From positions 4,155,001 to 4,219,000 of the forward strand of contig NZ_CP089518.1 of the NCBI RefSeq assembly GCF_025917685.1: a stretch of 64,000 bases of DNA. Direction: 5' to 3'. How positions within the stretch are numbered: position 1 is the first letter of the stretch; each line of letters begins with the position of its first letter. Position numbers and translations under genes: made by a program. The notes beneath the pieces are model-generated. The model made no database searches. It was not told where the DNA came from and worked only from the letters and a program-made list of their open reading frames with translations. Shown here one piece after another: positions 17,361-27,704 of this stretch. The stretch is from Bacillus cereus. Its GTDB lineage: Bacteria; Bacillota; Bacilli; Bacillales; Bacillaceae_G.

Positions 17361-18431
17361 TCACTGTTTTTTCGTAATATATTTTTGCTTTAATGCATTA
17401 TGTTCTTCTAATGTTTTCGCATAATACACTTCACCACTCGGTGCAGCTAAGAAATAATAATACTCTGTTTGCGCAGGCTCTAACGCCGCTTCCACTGAAT
17501 GTTTCCCTGAGTTTGCAATCGGCCCAACTGGCAATCCTTTCACAACATACGTATTGTACGGTGAGTTTACTTTTAAATCCTCATATAATACGCGTTGTTT
17601 ATGCTTTCCAAGCGCGTATAACACTGTCGGATCTGTTTGAAGTGGCATACCTTTTGCTAAACGATTATAGAAAACACTAGAGATCTTTTGACGATCTGTA
17701 AAGCCCGTTGCCTCTTCTTCAATAAGTGAAGACAATGTTAAAAGCTGATGAACATCCCAGTTCTTCGCTTTCATTTTCGCCTCGTTTTGAACAATGATTG
17801 CATTCGTTTTCTCAAGCATTGGAATTACGATTTCTTCTAACGTCGTATCCTTCTTATAGAACGAATACGTTGCAGGGTATAAATAACCTTCTAACGGGTA
17901 TTTAATATTGCCGTCAAAGATTTTGTCCGTTAATAACTTCGGATACTTTTGCTGCATTTTTTGAACGAATGCTTTATCGTTTAATTGACGCACAACATCA
18001 TCTTTATTCCACTTTAACTCTGTCGCAATTGCCTCTGCAATTTCGGTTACTTGTGCTCCTTCTTTTATCGTCACTTTATACAGAGCTGGACGATGTACAT
18101 TACCAGATGACATTTGTTCCATGACATCTTTCGCACTCATGGAAGGATTCAACAAATATGTACCAGCTTGTAAATTTTTCGATTTAGCTTTTGCATAAAA
18201 ACTAAAGACTGTACCGTTTTTCACAGCACCTTTTCCTTCTAAAATCTCACCAATTTTACTCGTAGATGAGCCCTTAGGAATCTCTACTTCAACCTCTTTT
18301 TTATTCCCGCTATCAACCGGTCCTAACGCCGATGAAATATACGCATAGACTGAACCACAAACTAAGAGCAGTGCAATAATCGAAAATAAAAAAATGCGTC
18401 TACGCTTCTTTTTCACTTGATTCTCTACCAA
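17361..18431 (-). CDS. mltG: Endolytic murein transglycosylase MltG
   Basis: A single-pass membrane enzyme (356 residues) that cuts nascent glycan strands and terminates their elongation. It has a basic N-terminus, one membrane helix (about residues 13-33), a LysM-like region and the YceG domain. The catalytic Glu lies in LSSLIEEEAT, followed by the conserved FYNRLAKGMPLQTDPTVLYAL and YNTYVVKGLPVGPIANSG. A TTG start at 18431 is preceded by AAGGAGG at good spacing. A bcr1 repeat lies upstream. Confidence 0.94.
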   Translation of the reverse strand: MVENQVKKKRRRIFLFSIIALLLVCGSVYAYISSALGPVDSGNKKEVEVEIPKGSSTSKIGEILEGKGAVKNGTVFSFYAKAKSKNLQAGTYLLNPSMSAKDVMEQMSSGNVHRPALYKVTIKEGAQVTEIAEAIATELKWNKDDVVRQLNDKAFVQKMQQKYPKLLTDKIFDGNIKYPLEGYLYPATYSFYKKDTTLEEIVIPMLEKTNAIIVQNEAKMKAKNWDVHQLLTLSSLIEEEATGFTDRQKISSVFYNRLAKGMPLQTDPTVLYALGKHKQRVLYEDLKVNSPYNTYVVKGLPVGPIANSGKHSVEAALEPAQTEYYYFLAAPSGEVYYAKTLEEHNALKQKYITKKQ

Positions 18432-18530
18432 AACTCTTCCTCCTTATTCAATTGTAAACCGTATGTACATATTTCTATACAACACGATATAAAAACACAA
18501 TAAATTTACTTATCTTCTTTAGATAGACAT

Positions 18531-18680
18531 TTTACCCCGCATTAACGGGACGGTAAGACTCCCCTCAACAATCAGCTAGCGTAAAGAAGTTAAATGGGAG
18601 TCTAACTGCCGGTAAAAGCCCGATTGGTTCAACTAGTAATCATTGGGGGATAGCCCCCAATGATTACAGTTTCACTTTAT
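18531..18680 (+). repeat. bcr1-like repeat, copy A (full length, diverged)
   Basis: About 150 bases beginning TTTACCCCGC and ending CACTTTAT, with nested inverted repeats (GACTCCC/GGGAGTC; CAATGATTAC-type arms at the 3-prime end). It shares GGTAAAAGCCCGATTGG and the terminal CACTTTAT with the copies at 39.1 and 46.0 kb. It occupies most of the 369-base gap between mltG and yrzB. The bcr1 family is specific to the B. cereus group; assignment is from memory of its features. Confidence 0.75.
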
Positions 18681-18759
18681 TTTTTCTACAATCCGTCTCA
18701 TTATACTACAAAGGGTTGCGCAGTTTCGACAAAAAATCATTCATTTTACATATGAAAAC

Positions 18760-18791
18760 AAAAAAGATGGACTGTATGTCGTCCATCTTTT
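18760..18791 (-). terminator. Terminator after yrzB
   Basis: AAAAGATGGAC, 8-base loop, GTCCATCTTTT; a symmetric stem with T runs on both strands, ten bases beyond the yrzB stop. Confidence 0.85.
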
Positions 18792-18800
18792 CAGTACTTA

Positions 18801-19079
18801 TTATTCTGCTTCTTGCTCATCAGCAAGAGTGTTGAACATTTCTTGTACCATTTCCCACTCTTCTTCAGATTCGATTGGAAGTAAAGTTCCGCCCTCTTCT
18901 TCATTTTGCTCATAAGCCATTGCATCATAAATTTGGTCTCCATCTTCGTCTACTTCACCGATTGGAGAGAAGACTACGTATGATTTTTTGCCAAATTTTT
19001 CAGCATCAAAAGTGAAAACAATCTCACATAAATGTTCGTTACCTTTTTCGTCTACAATTGTAATTTGATTTTCTTCCAT
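18801..19079 (-). CDS. yrzB: DUF1292 family acidic protein (YrzB)
   Basis: A 92-residue very acidic soluble protein (ESEEEWEMVQEMFNTLADEQEAE at the end) of the YrzB/DUF1292 family, function unknown. It follows the RuvX-like gene and YrzL/IreB-family gene, an arrangement kept across many Firmicutes. An in-frame GTG at 19088 lies in the Shine-Dalgarno; the ATG at 19079, seven bases after AGAGGTG, is the better start. Confidence 0.85.
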   Translation of the reverse strand: MEENQITIVDEKGNEHLCEIVFTFDAEKFGKKSYVVFSPIGEVDEDGDQIYDAMAYEQNEEEGGTLLPIESEEEWEMVQEMFNTLADEQEAE

Positions 19080-19091
19080 TTTGGTCACCTC

Positions 19092-19505
19092 TTATTTACT
19101 ATCTAAAAATCCTTGTAAGATTACGACTGCAGCCATCTTATCGATTACTTGCTTTCGCTTCTTACGGCTTACATCAGCTGAAATGAGCAGACGTTCCGCT
19201 GCCATCGTCGACAAACGCTCGTCCCACATTACAACGTCTAATTGTAACAGCTCTCGTAGGTTTTCTGCAAATTGCTGGCACGCTTCACCACGAGGGCCAA
19301 TTGTACCATTCATATTTTTAGGTAAACCTACTACTATTTTGTCCACACCATACTGTTTTACTAACTCAGAAATACGATCAAAACCAAATTGACCTCGCTC
19401 TTCGTTAATCTTGATTGTTTCTAGTCCTTGTGCTGTCCAGCCCATTTCGTCACTAATTGCAACTCCGACTGTTTTTGTACCTACATCTAAACCTAATATC
19501 CGCAT
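19092..19505 (-). CDS. yrrK: RuvX/YqgF-type nuclease, Holliday-junction resolvase-like
   Basis: A 137-residue RNase H-fold protein (YqgF/RuvX family), implicated in 16S rRNA 5-prime end processing in E. coli and once proposed as a Holliday junction resolvase. It opens [16 protein letters not shown] with the first catalytic Asp. The [11 protein letters not shown] and [12 protein letters not shown] segments supply the other acidic residues. It lies between yrzL and yrzB with gaps of a few bases. Confidence 0.93.
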   Translation of the reverse strand: MRILGLDVGTKTVGVAISDEMGWTAQGLETIKINEERGQFGFDRISELVKQYGVDKIVVGLPKNMNGTIGPRGEACQQFAENLRELLQLDVVMWDERLSTMAAERLLISADVSRKKRKQVIDKMAAVVILQGFLDSK

Positions 19506-19508
19506 AAA

Positions 19509-19775
19509 CTACTCCTCACGATGATGTTTCAAGTAAGACTTCACAAGCTCTTCAATTATCTCATCACGTTCAAGCTTGCGAACGATGCTTCGTGCATCTT
19601 TATGGCGAGGTATGTATGCTGGGTCTCCACTTAATAAATAACCGACGATTTGGTTAATCGGATTATAGCCTTTTTCTTGAAGTGCATCATACACAGTTAA
19701 AAGTACATCATTTACATGGACACTCTGTTTTTCATCTTGAATGCTAAACTTCATTGTTTTATCAAAACCGTCCAT
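19509..19775 (-). CDS. yrzL: UPF0297/IreB family protein (YrzL)
   Basis: An 88-residue protein of the IreB family. In Enterococcus IreB is a small phosphoprotein acting with the Ser/Thr kinase IreK in cell-envelope stress. Conserved [29 protein letters not shown] is seen. The ATG at 19775 lies six bases from GAGGTG; an upstream GTG at 19784 is inside that sequence. It is the gene after alaS and leads into yrrK and yrzB. Confidence 0.9.
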   Translation of the reverse strand: MDGFDKTMKFSIQDEKQSVHVNDVLLTVYDALQEKGYNPINQIVGYLLSGDPAYIPRHKDARSIVRKLERDEIIEELVKSYLKHHREE

Positions 19776-19853
19776 TTCAAGCACCTCACTTGTAAGTAGT
19801 AAGTATAGGGAGAAGAACTTCTCCTCTCCCTACCATTGTACACTACTATCTCT

Positions 19854-22496
19854 TTATTTTGAAACAGATTTAACGTACTCTTGTACAAACGCTAAAGCTT
19901 CCTCAACTTGAGCTGGGTTTTTACCGCCTGCTTGAGCCATGTCAGGACGGCCACCACCGCCACCACCGCAGCGAGAAGCCACTTCTTTCACAAGCTTACC
20001 TGCATGGTAACCTTGGCTAATTAAATCTTTCGTTACGCCAGCTAAAATGTTTACTTTATCATCATTTACAGACGCTAATACAACAACTGCAGACTCTAAT
20101 TTATTTTTTAGGTCATCCATCATTGTACGTAAGTTGTTCATATCTGCAACATTTACTTTCGCCGCTAATACGTTCACGCCATCAACTGTCATTACTGAAT
20201 CAGTTAAGTTTCCAGCTTCGATATTGCTTAATTTCGCAGCAAGAGATTCATTTTCTTTTTGAAGTTGTTTCACTTCAGCAAATAAACCATCAACTCTTGT
20301 TAAAATATCTTTCGGATTTGTTTTCATTTTACCTGCTGCTTCTTTTAATAAACCTACTTGATCGTTCATTAATTCGTATGCAGACTTACCTGTTACTGCT
20401 TCAATACGACGAGTTCCTGCACCGATACCAGACTCAGCAACAATTTTGAAAATGCCGATAGAAGCTGTGTTATCAACGTGACAACCACCGCAAAGCTCTA
20501 AGCTGTAACCGCCAACTTGTACAACGCGCACCACATCTCCGTATTTTTCACCGAATAATGCCATTGCACCCATTTCTTTCGCTTCTTCGATTGCTTTTTG
20601 AGAAATCTCAACATCAATACTTTCCCAAATTTTTTCGTTTACAATACGCTCAATTTTTTCTAATTCGTCAGCTTGTACTTGGCCAAAGTGAGAGAAGTCA
20701 AAGCGTAAACGTTCAGAAGTTACAAGAGAACCAGCTTGGTTAACATGCATTCCAAGTACGTCTTTTAATGCTTGGTGCAGTAAGTGAGTTGCTGTATGGT
20801 TTTTCACAACGCTACTACGGTTCTTCGTATCAATAACAGCTTTTACAGCCGCATCTTTCGTTAATGTACCCTCTTCAACAACAACTTTGTGTAAGTTTTG
20901 GCCATTTGGCGCTTTTTGTACGTCTTTTACAAGAACTTTCACACCGTCAGCAAGAAGATAACCACGGTCAGCAATTTGTCCACCGCTCTCAGCGTAGAAT
21001 GGCGTTACATCAAGCATTAACTGTCCTTCTTCACCAGCTTGTAAGCTATCTGTATACTCACCATTTTTCACAAGTGCTACAACGTTACTTTCTGTTGCAA
21101 CTGTACCGTAGCCAACGAATTCGCTTGCTACTTTAACTTCACCAAGTACACCACCTTGAACTTGCATAGAATCAACGTCTTGACGAGCAGCACGTGCACG
21201 CTCACGTTGTTTTTCCATTTCAGCTTCAAAACCTTTATGGTCAACTGTCATACCAGCTTCTTCTGCATATTCTTCTGTTAATTCAATTGGGAAACCGTAT
21301 GTGTCGTATAGACGGAACGCATCTACGCCAGAAATAACAGTTGTTTTTTCTTCTTTCGCTTTTGCAATTACTTCAGCTAAAATTGCTTCACCATCATGAA
21401 GCGTTTCATGGAAACGCTCTTCTTCGTTTTTCACAACTTTTGCGATGAAATCTTGCTTTTCAAGTACTTCTGGATAGAAGTCTTTCATTACTTCTCCAAC
21501 AACCGGCACTAATTCAAACATGAATGGACGGTTGATGTTTAATTTCTTCGAATAACGAACAGCACGGCGTAATAAACGACGTAATACATAACCACGGCCT
21601 TCGTTAGATGGAAGAGCACCGTCACCAACAGCGAATGTTACTGTACGGATATGGTCGGCAATTACTTTAAACGCCATATCTTTTTCTAAGTCGCCATTAC
21701 GATACTTCTCACCAGAAATTGATTCTGTTGCACCAATCATTGGCATAAATAGGTCTGTATCAAAGTTCGTAGGCACATCTTGAACGATAGATGTCATACG
21801 CTCTAGACCCATCCCTGTATCGATGTTTTTCTTAGGAAGTGGCGTATATGAACCGTCTGGATTATGGTTAAATTGAGAGAATACAAGGTTCCATACTTCT
21901 AAGTAACGCTCGTTTTCTCCGCCTGGATATAATTCTGGGTCACTAAAGTCATTACCGTAAGCTTCCCCGCGATCATAGAAAATCTCTGTATTCGGTCCAC
22001 TTGGTCCTTCACCGATATCCCAGAAGTTTTCTTCTAAGCGGATGATGCGCTCTTTTGGAACACCCATTTTCTCATTCCAAATTGTGAATGCTTCTTCATC
22101 TTCTGGATGGATTGTAACTGATAGTAATTCTTTATCGAATCCGATCCATTTGTCGCTCGTTAAGAATTCCCAAGCCCAAGTAATTGCTTCTTCTTTGAAG
22201 TAATCACCGATTGAGAAGTTTCCTAACATTTCAAAGAATGTATGGTGACGAGCTGTTTTCCCTACGTTTTCAATATCGTTTGTACGAATTGATTTTTGAG
22301 CATTTGTAATACGTGGGTTCTGCGGAATTACGCGTCCATCAAAATATTTTTTTAATGTTGCTACACCACTGTTAATCCATAGAAGAGATGGATCCTCATG
22401 TGGAACTAGTGATGCACTAGGTTCTACTGCATGTCCTTTTTCTTGGAAAAAGTCTAAAAACATTTGACGAATTTGTGCGCCTGTTAGTTGTTTCAT
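19854..22496 (-). CDS. alaS: Alanyl-tRNA synthetase
   Basis: Charges tRNA-Ala and edits mischarged Ser/Gly. The 880-residue protein has a class II catalytic domain (motif 2 region [14 protein letters not shown]; motif 3 region [14 protein letters not shown]) and the editing domain with [11 protein letters not shown] and CGGCHVDN (zinc-binding His and Cys). The C-terminal Ala domain contains the glycine-rich [15 protein letters not shown]. Length is standard. Expression is governed by a T-box leader directly upstream. Confidence 0.98.
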   Translation of the reverse strand: MKQLTGAQIRQMFLDFFQEKGHAVEPSASLVPHEDPSLLWINSGVATLKKYFDGRVIPQNPRITNAQKSIRTNDIENVGKTARHHTFFEMLGNFSIGDYFKEEAITWAWEFLTSDKWIGFDKELLSVTIHPEDEEAFTIWNEKMGVPKERIIRLEENFWDIGEGPSGPNTEIFYDRGEAYGNDFSDPELYPGGENERYLEVWNLVFSQFNHNPDGSYTPLPKKNIDTGMGLERMTSIVQDVPTNFDTDLFMPMIGATESISGEKYRNGDLEKDMAFKVIADHIRTVTFAVGDGALPSNEGRGYVLRRLLRRAVRYSKKLNINRPFMFELVPVVGEVMKDFYPEVLEKQDFIAKVVKNEEERFHETLHDGEAILAEVIAKAKEEKTTVISGVDAFRLYDTYGFPIELTEEYAEEAGMTVDHKGFEAEMEKQRERARAARQDVDSMQVQGGVLGEVKVASEFVGYGTVATESNVVALVKNGEYTDSLQAGEEGQLMLDVTPFYAESGGQIADRGYLLADGVKVLVKDVQKAPNGQNLHKVVVEEGTLTKDAAVKAVIDTKNRSSVVKNHTATHLLHQALKDVLGMHVNQAGSLVTSERLRFDFSHFGQVQADELEKIERIVNEKIWESIDVEISQKAIEEAKEMGAMALFGEKYGDVVRVVQVGGYSLELCGGCHVDNTASIGIFKIVAESGIGAGTRRIEAVTGKSAYELMNDQVGLLKEAAGKMKTNPKDILTRVDGLFAEVKQLQKENESLAAKLSNIEAGNLTDSVMTVDGVNVLAAKVNVADMNNLRTMMDDLKNKLESAVVVLASVNDDKVNILAGVTKDLISQGYHAGKLVKEVASRCGGGGGGRPDMAQAGGKNPAQVEEALAFVQEYVKSVSK

Positions 22497-22517
22497 TGTA
22501 TTTTCCTCCTTAAATAT

Positions 22518-22763
22518 AAAAAACTCCCGCCCCTATAAAAGGGACGAGAGTTAACTCGCGATACCACCCTAATTATGAATTGATTATTATAACAATCAAT
22601 TCATCACCTCATGGTGCCGTAACGTGGCAAGACGGCAGTGATTAGCTGCTCTCAGGATTAGCTTTCTGTTACCCTTCATTTAAAGCTTCTTTCAGCCAGT
22701 GGAAGCTTCTCTCTACAAATGGACTGTAACGTACTTGTTCCGTCATTGATTTAATGTATTATA
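22518..22763 (-). ncRNA. T-box riboswitch of alaS
   Basis: The leader carries the T-box sequence AGGGTGGTATCGCG (22570-22557) followed by a terminator with stem AACTC-CG-CCC/GGG-CG-GAGTT (22519-22552) and a T run. Stem I elements (AGAGAG, GAAGCTT) lie upstream. GCT triplets occur in the probable specifier region, fitting tRNA-Ala; I have not folded stem I, so the exact specifier is not assigned. Confidence 0.93.
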
Positions 22764-22769
22764 TGACTA

Positions 22770-22799
22770 AATATAATAGAATTCTCTTAAGTTTGTCAA
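22770..22799 (-). promoter_or_regulatory. Promoter of the alaS T-box transcript
   Basis: Reverse strand TTGACA (22794-22799), 18 bases, TATATT (22770-22775). Placement predicts transcription starting near 22763, just before the stem I sequence. Confidence 0.65.
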
Positions 22800-22993
22800 T
22801 GTAGTTAATCATTTATATTGTGTCAATTGCTTATTAACCATAATTATTCTACTATTCATTTTTAACAGCCTTTCGATATATTATGCATTTACTACTAAAT
22901 AGGAATCTCTTCATAAAAAATATCCCTATACAAATTTCTAGATATTACATTATTTGTTATAATTAAATTATTAACAATAAAGAAGCGATTACA

Positions 22994-23338
22994 ATGACAA
23001 CTTTATTGAATCAAGCTAAAGCAATGTTAGCTACCGACGAAAAAATCCTTTTTTACGCAGCATGTTCATTAAATATATTTATATATCGTTCCGTCGCAAG
23101 GCCAGGCCTGTTAATCTTAACGAACAAAAGGCTCTTCTTTTATGGACCAGATGTAAGCAAGAACCCATTATTTGAGGAGTACTCTTTCGCAAAAATTTCT
23201 AATCTAAAAGAACAAAAACGACTTTTCAGCAATCAAATTGTATTTCTTTATGATACGGAATGGAAAAAAATAAAACATATTCAAACAAATGATGTTAGCT
23301 CCCTCGTTCAAAAAATAAACGAGCAACTCCCTAAATAA
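22994..23338 (+). CDS. PH-domain-like protein (YokE-like)
   Basis: A 114-residue protein with the pattern of bacterial PH-like domains: an N-terminal helix (LLNQAKAMLATDEKILFYAAC), then beta-rich LLILTNKRLFFYG, VFLYDTEW and a closing helix SSLVQKINEQL. No signal or membrane segment is visible and the function is unknown. It is a single gene read opposite to its neighbours, preceded by about 230 AT-rich bases where I see nothing certain, and followed by a strong bidirectional terminator. Confidence 0.7.
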   Translation: MTTLLNQAKAMLATDEKILFYAACSLNIFIYRSVARPGLLILTNKRLFFYGPDVSKNPLFEEYSFAKISNLKEQKRLFSNQIVFLYDTEWKKIKHIQTNDVSSLVQKINEQLPK

Positions 23339-23340
23339 GC

Positions 23341-23383
23341 AAATGATTAGCCCTCTATTTCATAAATAGAGGGCTAATCATTT
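23341..23383. terminator. Bidirectional terminator, 20-bp perfect stem
   Basis: AAATGATTAGCCCTCTATTT pairs base for base with its reverse complement 3 bases on. It serves the convergent PH-like gene and the yrrI-like gene. Confidence 0.9.
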
Positions 23384-24449
23384 AAACATCTTCTTTTTTC
23401 CAAAGAGGCCTCACATGAACAATCACTGTACGAATGACTGCTAAAACAGGAACTGATATTAGCAATCCTACAATACCTGCTACTTCTCCTCCAACTAGTA
23501 ATGCAAGCATAATAATAACAGGGTGCATACGAAGCGACTTACCAACGATGTAAGGAGATAAAATGTTACTTTCCAAAAATTGCAAAATAGCAATCGTAAT
23601 CCCCGCCTTAATGAGTAAACTCGTTGATACCGTTGCAGCAATCATCAACGCCGGAATTGCCCCTAAAATAGGACCAAAGTACGGGATTATATCCGTTACC
23701 CCAATAATAATGCCGAGTAATAACGGATATTTCATACCGATAAACCAAAAAGAAAGAACAGATACTCCTCCTAATACTAAGCAAACAAATAACTGTCCTC
23801 GAATATAACTTCCAAGTGACTTATCAATTTCTTTCGCAAGCATTTGCCCCGTACCACGCCATTTACTCGGGACTAATTTCCAAAAGATATGATAAAACTC
23901 ACCGTAATCTTTTAATATGTAAAATACAATGAATGGAATTAAGAAAATAATGAGTAACGAATCCAGTACACCACGAGCTGTGCTCATGACTTTATTTAAA
24001 AGCGCTTGAATCTTCGTTTCTACACCACCAAAAATTTGTTTCACCTTTTCATGAATAAATGATGGGAAATTCGCTGTTTGTTCCGTTACCCCATCCATCC
24101 AAGAATCGTACATTTTTGTAAACTGCGGAAATTGTTCATTAATCTCTTGCAACTGCTTAATAACAATTGGCGTTCCTTTATAAATTCCATAGCCAATCCC
24201 GCCGAAGAAAAGTACGTAAATGAGCAAAATGGCAAGTGTGCGAGGCATTCCTTCTTTATGGATTTTTTCAATTAAAGGATGCAATAAGTACGCAATGAAA
24301 CACGCGATCAGAAACGGTGTAATTGCCACTTTAAATACAAAAATAATCGGTGCCCATAATGGCTTAATTTTCAAAAAGACAAGCAAACAAAGAAAAACGA
24401 GTAACAATAATCCTAAACGATATATCCAAATGATTTTAAGATTCTTCAC
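23382..24449 (-). CDS. yrrI: AI-2E family transporter (YrrI-like)
   Basis: A polytopic membrane protein (about 355 residues, seven to eight segments) of the AI-2 exporter/PerM family. Family marks are a hydrophobic N-terminal block, the long soluble loop (about residues 75-150) and the conserved LGIIIGVTDIIPYFGPILGAIPA. Substrates vary (signals, ions) and cannot be told here. The frame extends to 24467, but that GTG lies in GGAGGAGG; the GTG at 24449 is properly spaced. In B. subtilis yrrI is near alaS, as here. Confidence 0.85.
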   Translation of the reverse strand: MKNLKIIWIYRLGLLLLVFLCLLVFLKIKPLWAPIIFVFKVAITPFLIACFIAYLLHPLIEKIHKEGMPRTLAILLIYVLFFGGIGYGIYKGTPIVIKQLQEINEQFPQFTKMYDSWMDGVTEQTANFPSFIHEKVKQIFGGVETKIQALLNKVMSTARGVLDSLLIIFLIPFIVFYILKDYGEFYHIFWKLVPSKWRGTGQMLAKEIDKSLGSYIRGQLFVCLVLGGVSVLSFWFIGMKYPLLLGIIIGVTDIIPYFGPILGAIPALMIAATVSTSLLIKAGITIAILQFLESNILSPYIVGKSLRMHPVIIMLALLVGGEVAGIVGLLISVPVLAVIRTVIVHVRPLWKKEDV

Positions 24450-24625
24450 ACGAAAAACCTCCTCCACCTTTATTTTGAAAATAAATAGGTTAGGTTATGT
24501 GCAAAAGTTTTAAAATCTTTTTATACAGACCATACTGTTTTTTAAAGACGTACATATATTTAACATAATAAGGACAACCATCCCTGAAAATACAGAACGC
24601 CAAAATATAATCAGGAGGGCTAATT

Positions 24626-24838
24626 ATGGTTTTATTTATGCTCGTATTATCAGCACTTTTTATGATTCTTGAATGGATTTGTATTGGGTTTGGTATTTGG
24701 AAAGGTTTCTTTATTCGTTCCTCGCGAAAAGAACGGGCGAAGCAATTATGGCATTATGGAATGCTTGGCGTTGGATGTTACGGTCTATCTTATCTCTTCT
24801 CAGAAATCGGACTTTTATATTTGCATACAAATGCATAA
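24626..24838 (+). CDS. Small membrane protein of unknown function
   Basis: A 70-residue protein with two hydrophobic segments (residues 2-26 and 44-65) separated by a basic loop (RSSRKERAKQLW). It has an excellent ribosome-binding site (AGGAGG, 8 bases) and its own terminator. I do not recognise a family. Its strand is opposite to the flanking genes. Confidence 0.68.
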   Translation: MVLFMLVLSALFMILEWICIGFGIWKGFFIRSSRKERAKQLWHYGMLGVGCYGLSYLFSEIGLLYLHTNA

Positions 24839-24868
24839 AAAACTCCCTTATCCTGAAGGGAGTTTTTC
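24837..24868 (+). terminator. Terminator after the 70-residue membrane protein
   Basis: AAAAAACTCCCTT, 7-base loop, AAGGGAGTTTTT. Also suitable for the small convergent gene. Confidence 0.85.
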
Positions 24869-24880
24869 ACTTTATCAAAA

Positions 24881-25009
24881 TTATAAATAAGACTTAATCA
24901 TCTTACGTGCTTTTTTCATATTGCGTTTAGAAAATACATCTTGCTTACGAGCATATTGATATGCTGCAGCCCCAACACCTAATGCGATTAATGAATTGCG
25001 TAGATTCAA
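24881..25009 (-). CDS. DUF3918-like 42-residue protein (YrzQ-like), TTG start
   Basis: A small gene: TTG start at 25009, preceded by AGGGGGA, encoding 42 residues that begin MNLRNSLIALGVGAAAYQYA and end KKARKMIKSYL. A short hydrophobic helix followed by a basic tail matches the YrzQ/DUF3918 type of small bacillar proteins. It lies between a zinc-ribbon gene and the terminator. Function is unknown. Confidence 0.68.
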   Translation of the reverse strand: MNLRNSLIALGVGAAAYQYARKQDVFSKRNMKKARKMIKSYL

Positions 25010-25027
25010 AGTAAATCCCCCTTTTCG

Positions 25028-25216
25028 TTATCCGATCGTTCTTTCATTTTCATCAAATAAATCATCAAGAGAGCTTAATGAACCATCTTCCTCTACTTGA
25101 TGCGTATGGATTTTCCCCTTTGAAACCGATAATTCGATATAACAACTCCAGCAGTAAAATTGGTTGACACCTATCTTTCCAATGTCTTTCCCTTTGCAAT
25201 TTGGACAACTGAACAT
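25028..25216 (-). CDS. Small zinc-ribbon protein
   Basis: 62 residues with two knuckles, CPNC (residues 4-7) and CWSC (22-25), forming one zinc ribbon, then an acidic tail (EEDGSLSSLDDLFDENE). Its role is unknown; it resembles small YrzR-type proteins next to recD2. Ribosome-binding site GGAGATGAAAG precedes the ATG. The gap to recD2 contains an inverted repeat (CTTTCAACG/CGTTTGAAAG-type, 25294-25317) without a T run. Confidence 0.68.
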   Translation of the reverse strand: MFSCPNCKGKDIGKIGVNQFYCWSCYIELSVSKGKIHTHQVEEDGSLSSLDDLFDENERTIG

Positions 25217-25342
25217 ATGGCTTTCATCTCCTTACAGTCTCCCAGATTCTATTTGCCATTATGTCCAAACTGCATTCATTTATACATGCTAGAGCCTTTC
25301 AACGTTATACGTTTGAAAGTTTCACTATATAATTTCACCTTA

Positions 25343-27679
25343 TTACATAAAATCATACGGTGAAATGTTTTCCACGTCCATTTCTTCACCATTAACCGTC
25401 ACCATCTGTACCTCTCCTTGTGATTCTTGCAATCGACCAGCTAAAGTCGTTTGACGCATTGCATCATCAAGGCGATTTACACCAGATTGAAAAGCTGCTT
25501 CTTCTCCGCAAATGATAAGAAATTTTTTGCTTCTTGTAATACCTGTATAAATTAAATTACGACGTAACATACGATAGTAGCTCTTTACAATCGGCATAAT
25601 AACAATTGGAAATTCACTACCTTGTGATTTATGAATCGAACAGCAATACGCATGTGTAATTTGGTTCAAATCAGGTTTTGTATACGTTACTTCAATTCCA
25701 TCAAATGAAACGATAATCATATCTTGTTGCTCGACATTTTCTTTCGCATAAAACACCGAAACAATTTCTCCAATATCACCATTAAACACTTGGCTTTCCG
25801 GCTGATTGACTAGTTGAAGTACTTTATCACCCCTCCGGTATACAACGTCACCGTAGGCAATTTCTTTACTCTTTTCTCTTTTCGGGTTAAACACTTCTTG
25901 TAGAGCTTCATTTAACACATTAATACCTGCTGGTCCGCGGTACATGGGTGCCAATACTTGTACATCTCTTGCGCTAAACCCTTTCGTCTTCGCGTTTTCA
26001 CATACTTTTTTTACAACTTCAACAATTTGAGCCCCTGCACAGCTAATAAATGAACGATCTTTTTTATTTTGCGCTAAATCTGGTGGGAGCGTCCCATCTT
26101 TTATCGCATGGGCTAGCTGAATAACAGACGAACCTTCTGCCTGACGATAAATTTCTGTAAGTTTTACCGTCGGGATGGCACCTGCATTTAATAAATCTTT
26201 TAACACTTGTCCAGGTCCTACAGATGGTAATTGGTCTTCATCACCTACAACGATTACCTGAATATTCGTCGGCAAGGATTTAAACAATTGATTTGCCAGC
26301 CAAATATCTACCATCGAAAACTCATCAATAATAAGAAGCTTTCCTTGAACCGGATCAGTTTCATTGCGCTGGAAAGACCCTTCTGGCGTCCAACCAAGCA
26401 AGCGATGAATTGTGCAAGCTGGAAGTCCTGTTGATTCACTCATTCGCTTCGCTGCTCTTCCTGTTGGAGCCGTTAATAGTATTGGAAATGGGTTGTCATC
26501 ACTATATTCATTTAGATTTAATGATAATCCGTGAAGTGACGCATACATTTCAACAATTCCTTTAATAACTGTTGTTTTCCCTGTTCCTGGTCCACCTGTT
26601 AATAGCATCATCGGCTTATGAAGGGCAGTTTGAACTGCTTCTTGCTGAAGTGGTGCATACTGTACCTTCAGCTGCTCTTCAATTTGCCCTAATGTCTTTA
26701 ATACTTCCGCTTCAGGGAATGAAGGAGTTTCTTCTTGATTCATAAGACGACGAATTGATTTTACAACGCCCTTTTCAGAGTAGAATAACGAAGCCAAATA
26801 CACTCGCTCTTCTTCTATAATGACTTTCCCTTCACCTTGCATCATTTCAACGCAGCCTACAATGTCTTCCTCAGTCACTCTGCCTTCTTGATTATTTAAA
26901 AGTGACATCGTTTCTCTTACAAGCTGACCTTTCTCCATATACACGTGACCAAATTGCAATGAAACATTCTCTAATGTATAAAAACACCCCGCACGTACAC
27001 GATCGTCGTGATTACCCGATATACCTAATGCACGTCCTATATCATCTGCTCTTCCAAATCCAATTCCGTCCACTTCTTCAATAAGCTGATATGGATTATT
27101 ACGAATCACTTCTAATGTCATCTCTTTGTATTGCTGATAAATTTTAATAGAAAGCTTCGTCCCAAAACCATAACCATTTAAAAAACTCATAACTTTTTCA
27201 AGCCCTTGATGCTCAATAATCGTCTCATATATTTCCTGTGCTTTTTGCTTATTTACAACACCATTTAGCGCATCAGGATCATCCATAATTTTAGAAATAG
27301 CATGTTCACCAAGATGATCTACAATTTTTTCAGCTGTACGCTTTCCAATCCCTTTAAATAAATCGCTCGCTAAATATTGCACCATACCTGCTTTTGTTTG
27401 CGGCAATTCTTTCTTAAACGTTTCAACTAAATATTGTTTCCCATACTTTGGGTGATCTTTAAAATGACCTGTTAATGTAAACACTTCATCTTCATGCATA
27501 CGGGGAAAATGACCATTTATCATCACTTTTTTTTCGTCGTATGTTTCATTTGTTTCAATGATTTTCATACTAACAACGGAATAGAGGTTTTCTTCGTTGT
27601 GGAAAATGGTATGAAGAACTTGCGCTTTTATAAATTTTTTCTCTTCCTCAAACAAATCCATTGCATGTTGATTTCCCAT
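25343..27679 (-). CDS. recD2: ATP-dependent 5-prime to 3-prime DNA helicase RecD2
   Basis: A 778-residue superfamily 1B helicase involved in replication-fork progression and repair, of the long RecD2 type that has an N-terminal extension and does not work with RecBC. Seen are helix-hairpin-helix motifs (LFKGIGKRTAEKIVDHLG; GFGRADDIGRALG), Walker A LTGGPGTGKTTVIKG, Walker B LLIIDEFSMVD, the VVGDEDQLPSVGPG box and a C-terminal HKSQGSEFPIVIMP UvrD-like motif. It shares its strand with yrrB and the mnmA cluster. Confidence 0.95.
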   Translation of the reverse strand: MGNQHAMDLFEEEKKFIKAQVLHTIFHNEENLYSVVSMKIIETNETYDEKKVMINGHFPRMHEDEVFTLTGHFKDHPKYGKQYLVETFKKELPQTKAGMVQYLASDLFKGIGKRTAEKIVDHLGEHAISKIMDDPDALNGVVNKQKAQEIYETIIEHQGLEKVMSFLNGYGFGTKLSIKIYQQYKEMTLEVIRNNPYQLIEEVDGIGFGRADDIGRALGISGNHDDRVRAGCFYTLENVSLQFGHVYMEKGQLVRETMSLLNNQEGRVTEEDIVGCVEMMQGEGKVIIEEERVYLASLFYSEKGVVKSIRRLMNQEETPSFPEAEVLKTLGQIEEQLKVQYAPLQQEAVQTALHKPMMLLTGGPGTGKTTVIKGIVEMYASLHGLSLNLNEYSDDNPFPILLTAPTGRAAKRMSESTGLPACTIHRLLGWTPEGSFQRNETDPVQGKLLIIDEFSMVDIWLANQLFKSLPTNIQVIVVGDEDQLPSVGPGQVLKDLLNAGAIPTVKLTEIYRQAEGSSVIQLAHAIKDGTLPPDLAQNKKDRSFISCAGAQIVEVVKKVCENAKTKGFSARDVQVLAPMYRGPAGINVLNEALQEVFNPKREKSKEIAYGDVVYRRGDKVLQLVNQPESQVFNGDIGEIVSVFYAKENVEQQDMIIVSFDGIEVTYTKPDLNQITHAYCCSIHKSQGSEFPIVIMPIVKSYYRMLRRNLIYTGITRSKKFLIICGEEAAFQSGVNRLDDAMRQTTLAGRLQESQGEVQMVTVNGEEMDVENISPYDFM

Positions 27680-27704
27680 CTTTCCTCTCCTTTCCGAGTT
27701 CTTT

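Noticed and set aside
25294..25317. Inverted repeat between the zinc-ribbon gene and recD2 as a LexA site or terminator
   Set aside because: It lacks the CGAAC-N4-GTTCG form of the Bacillus LexA box and has no T run.
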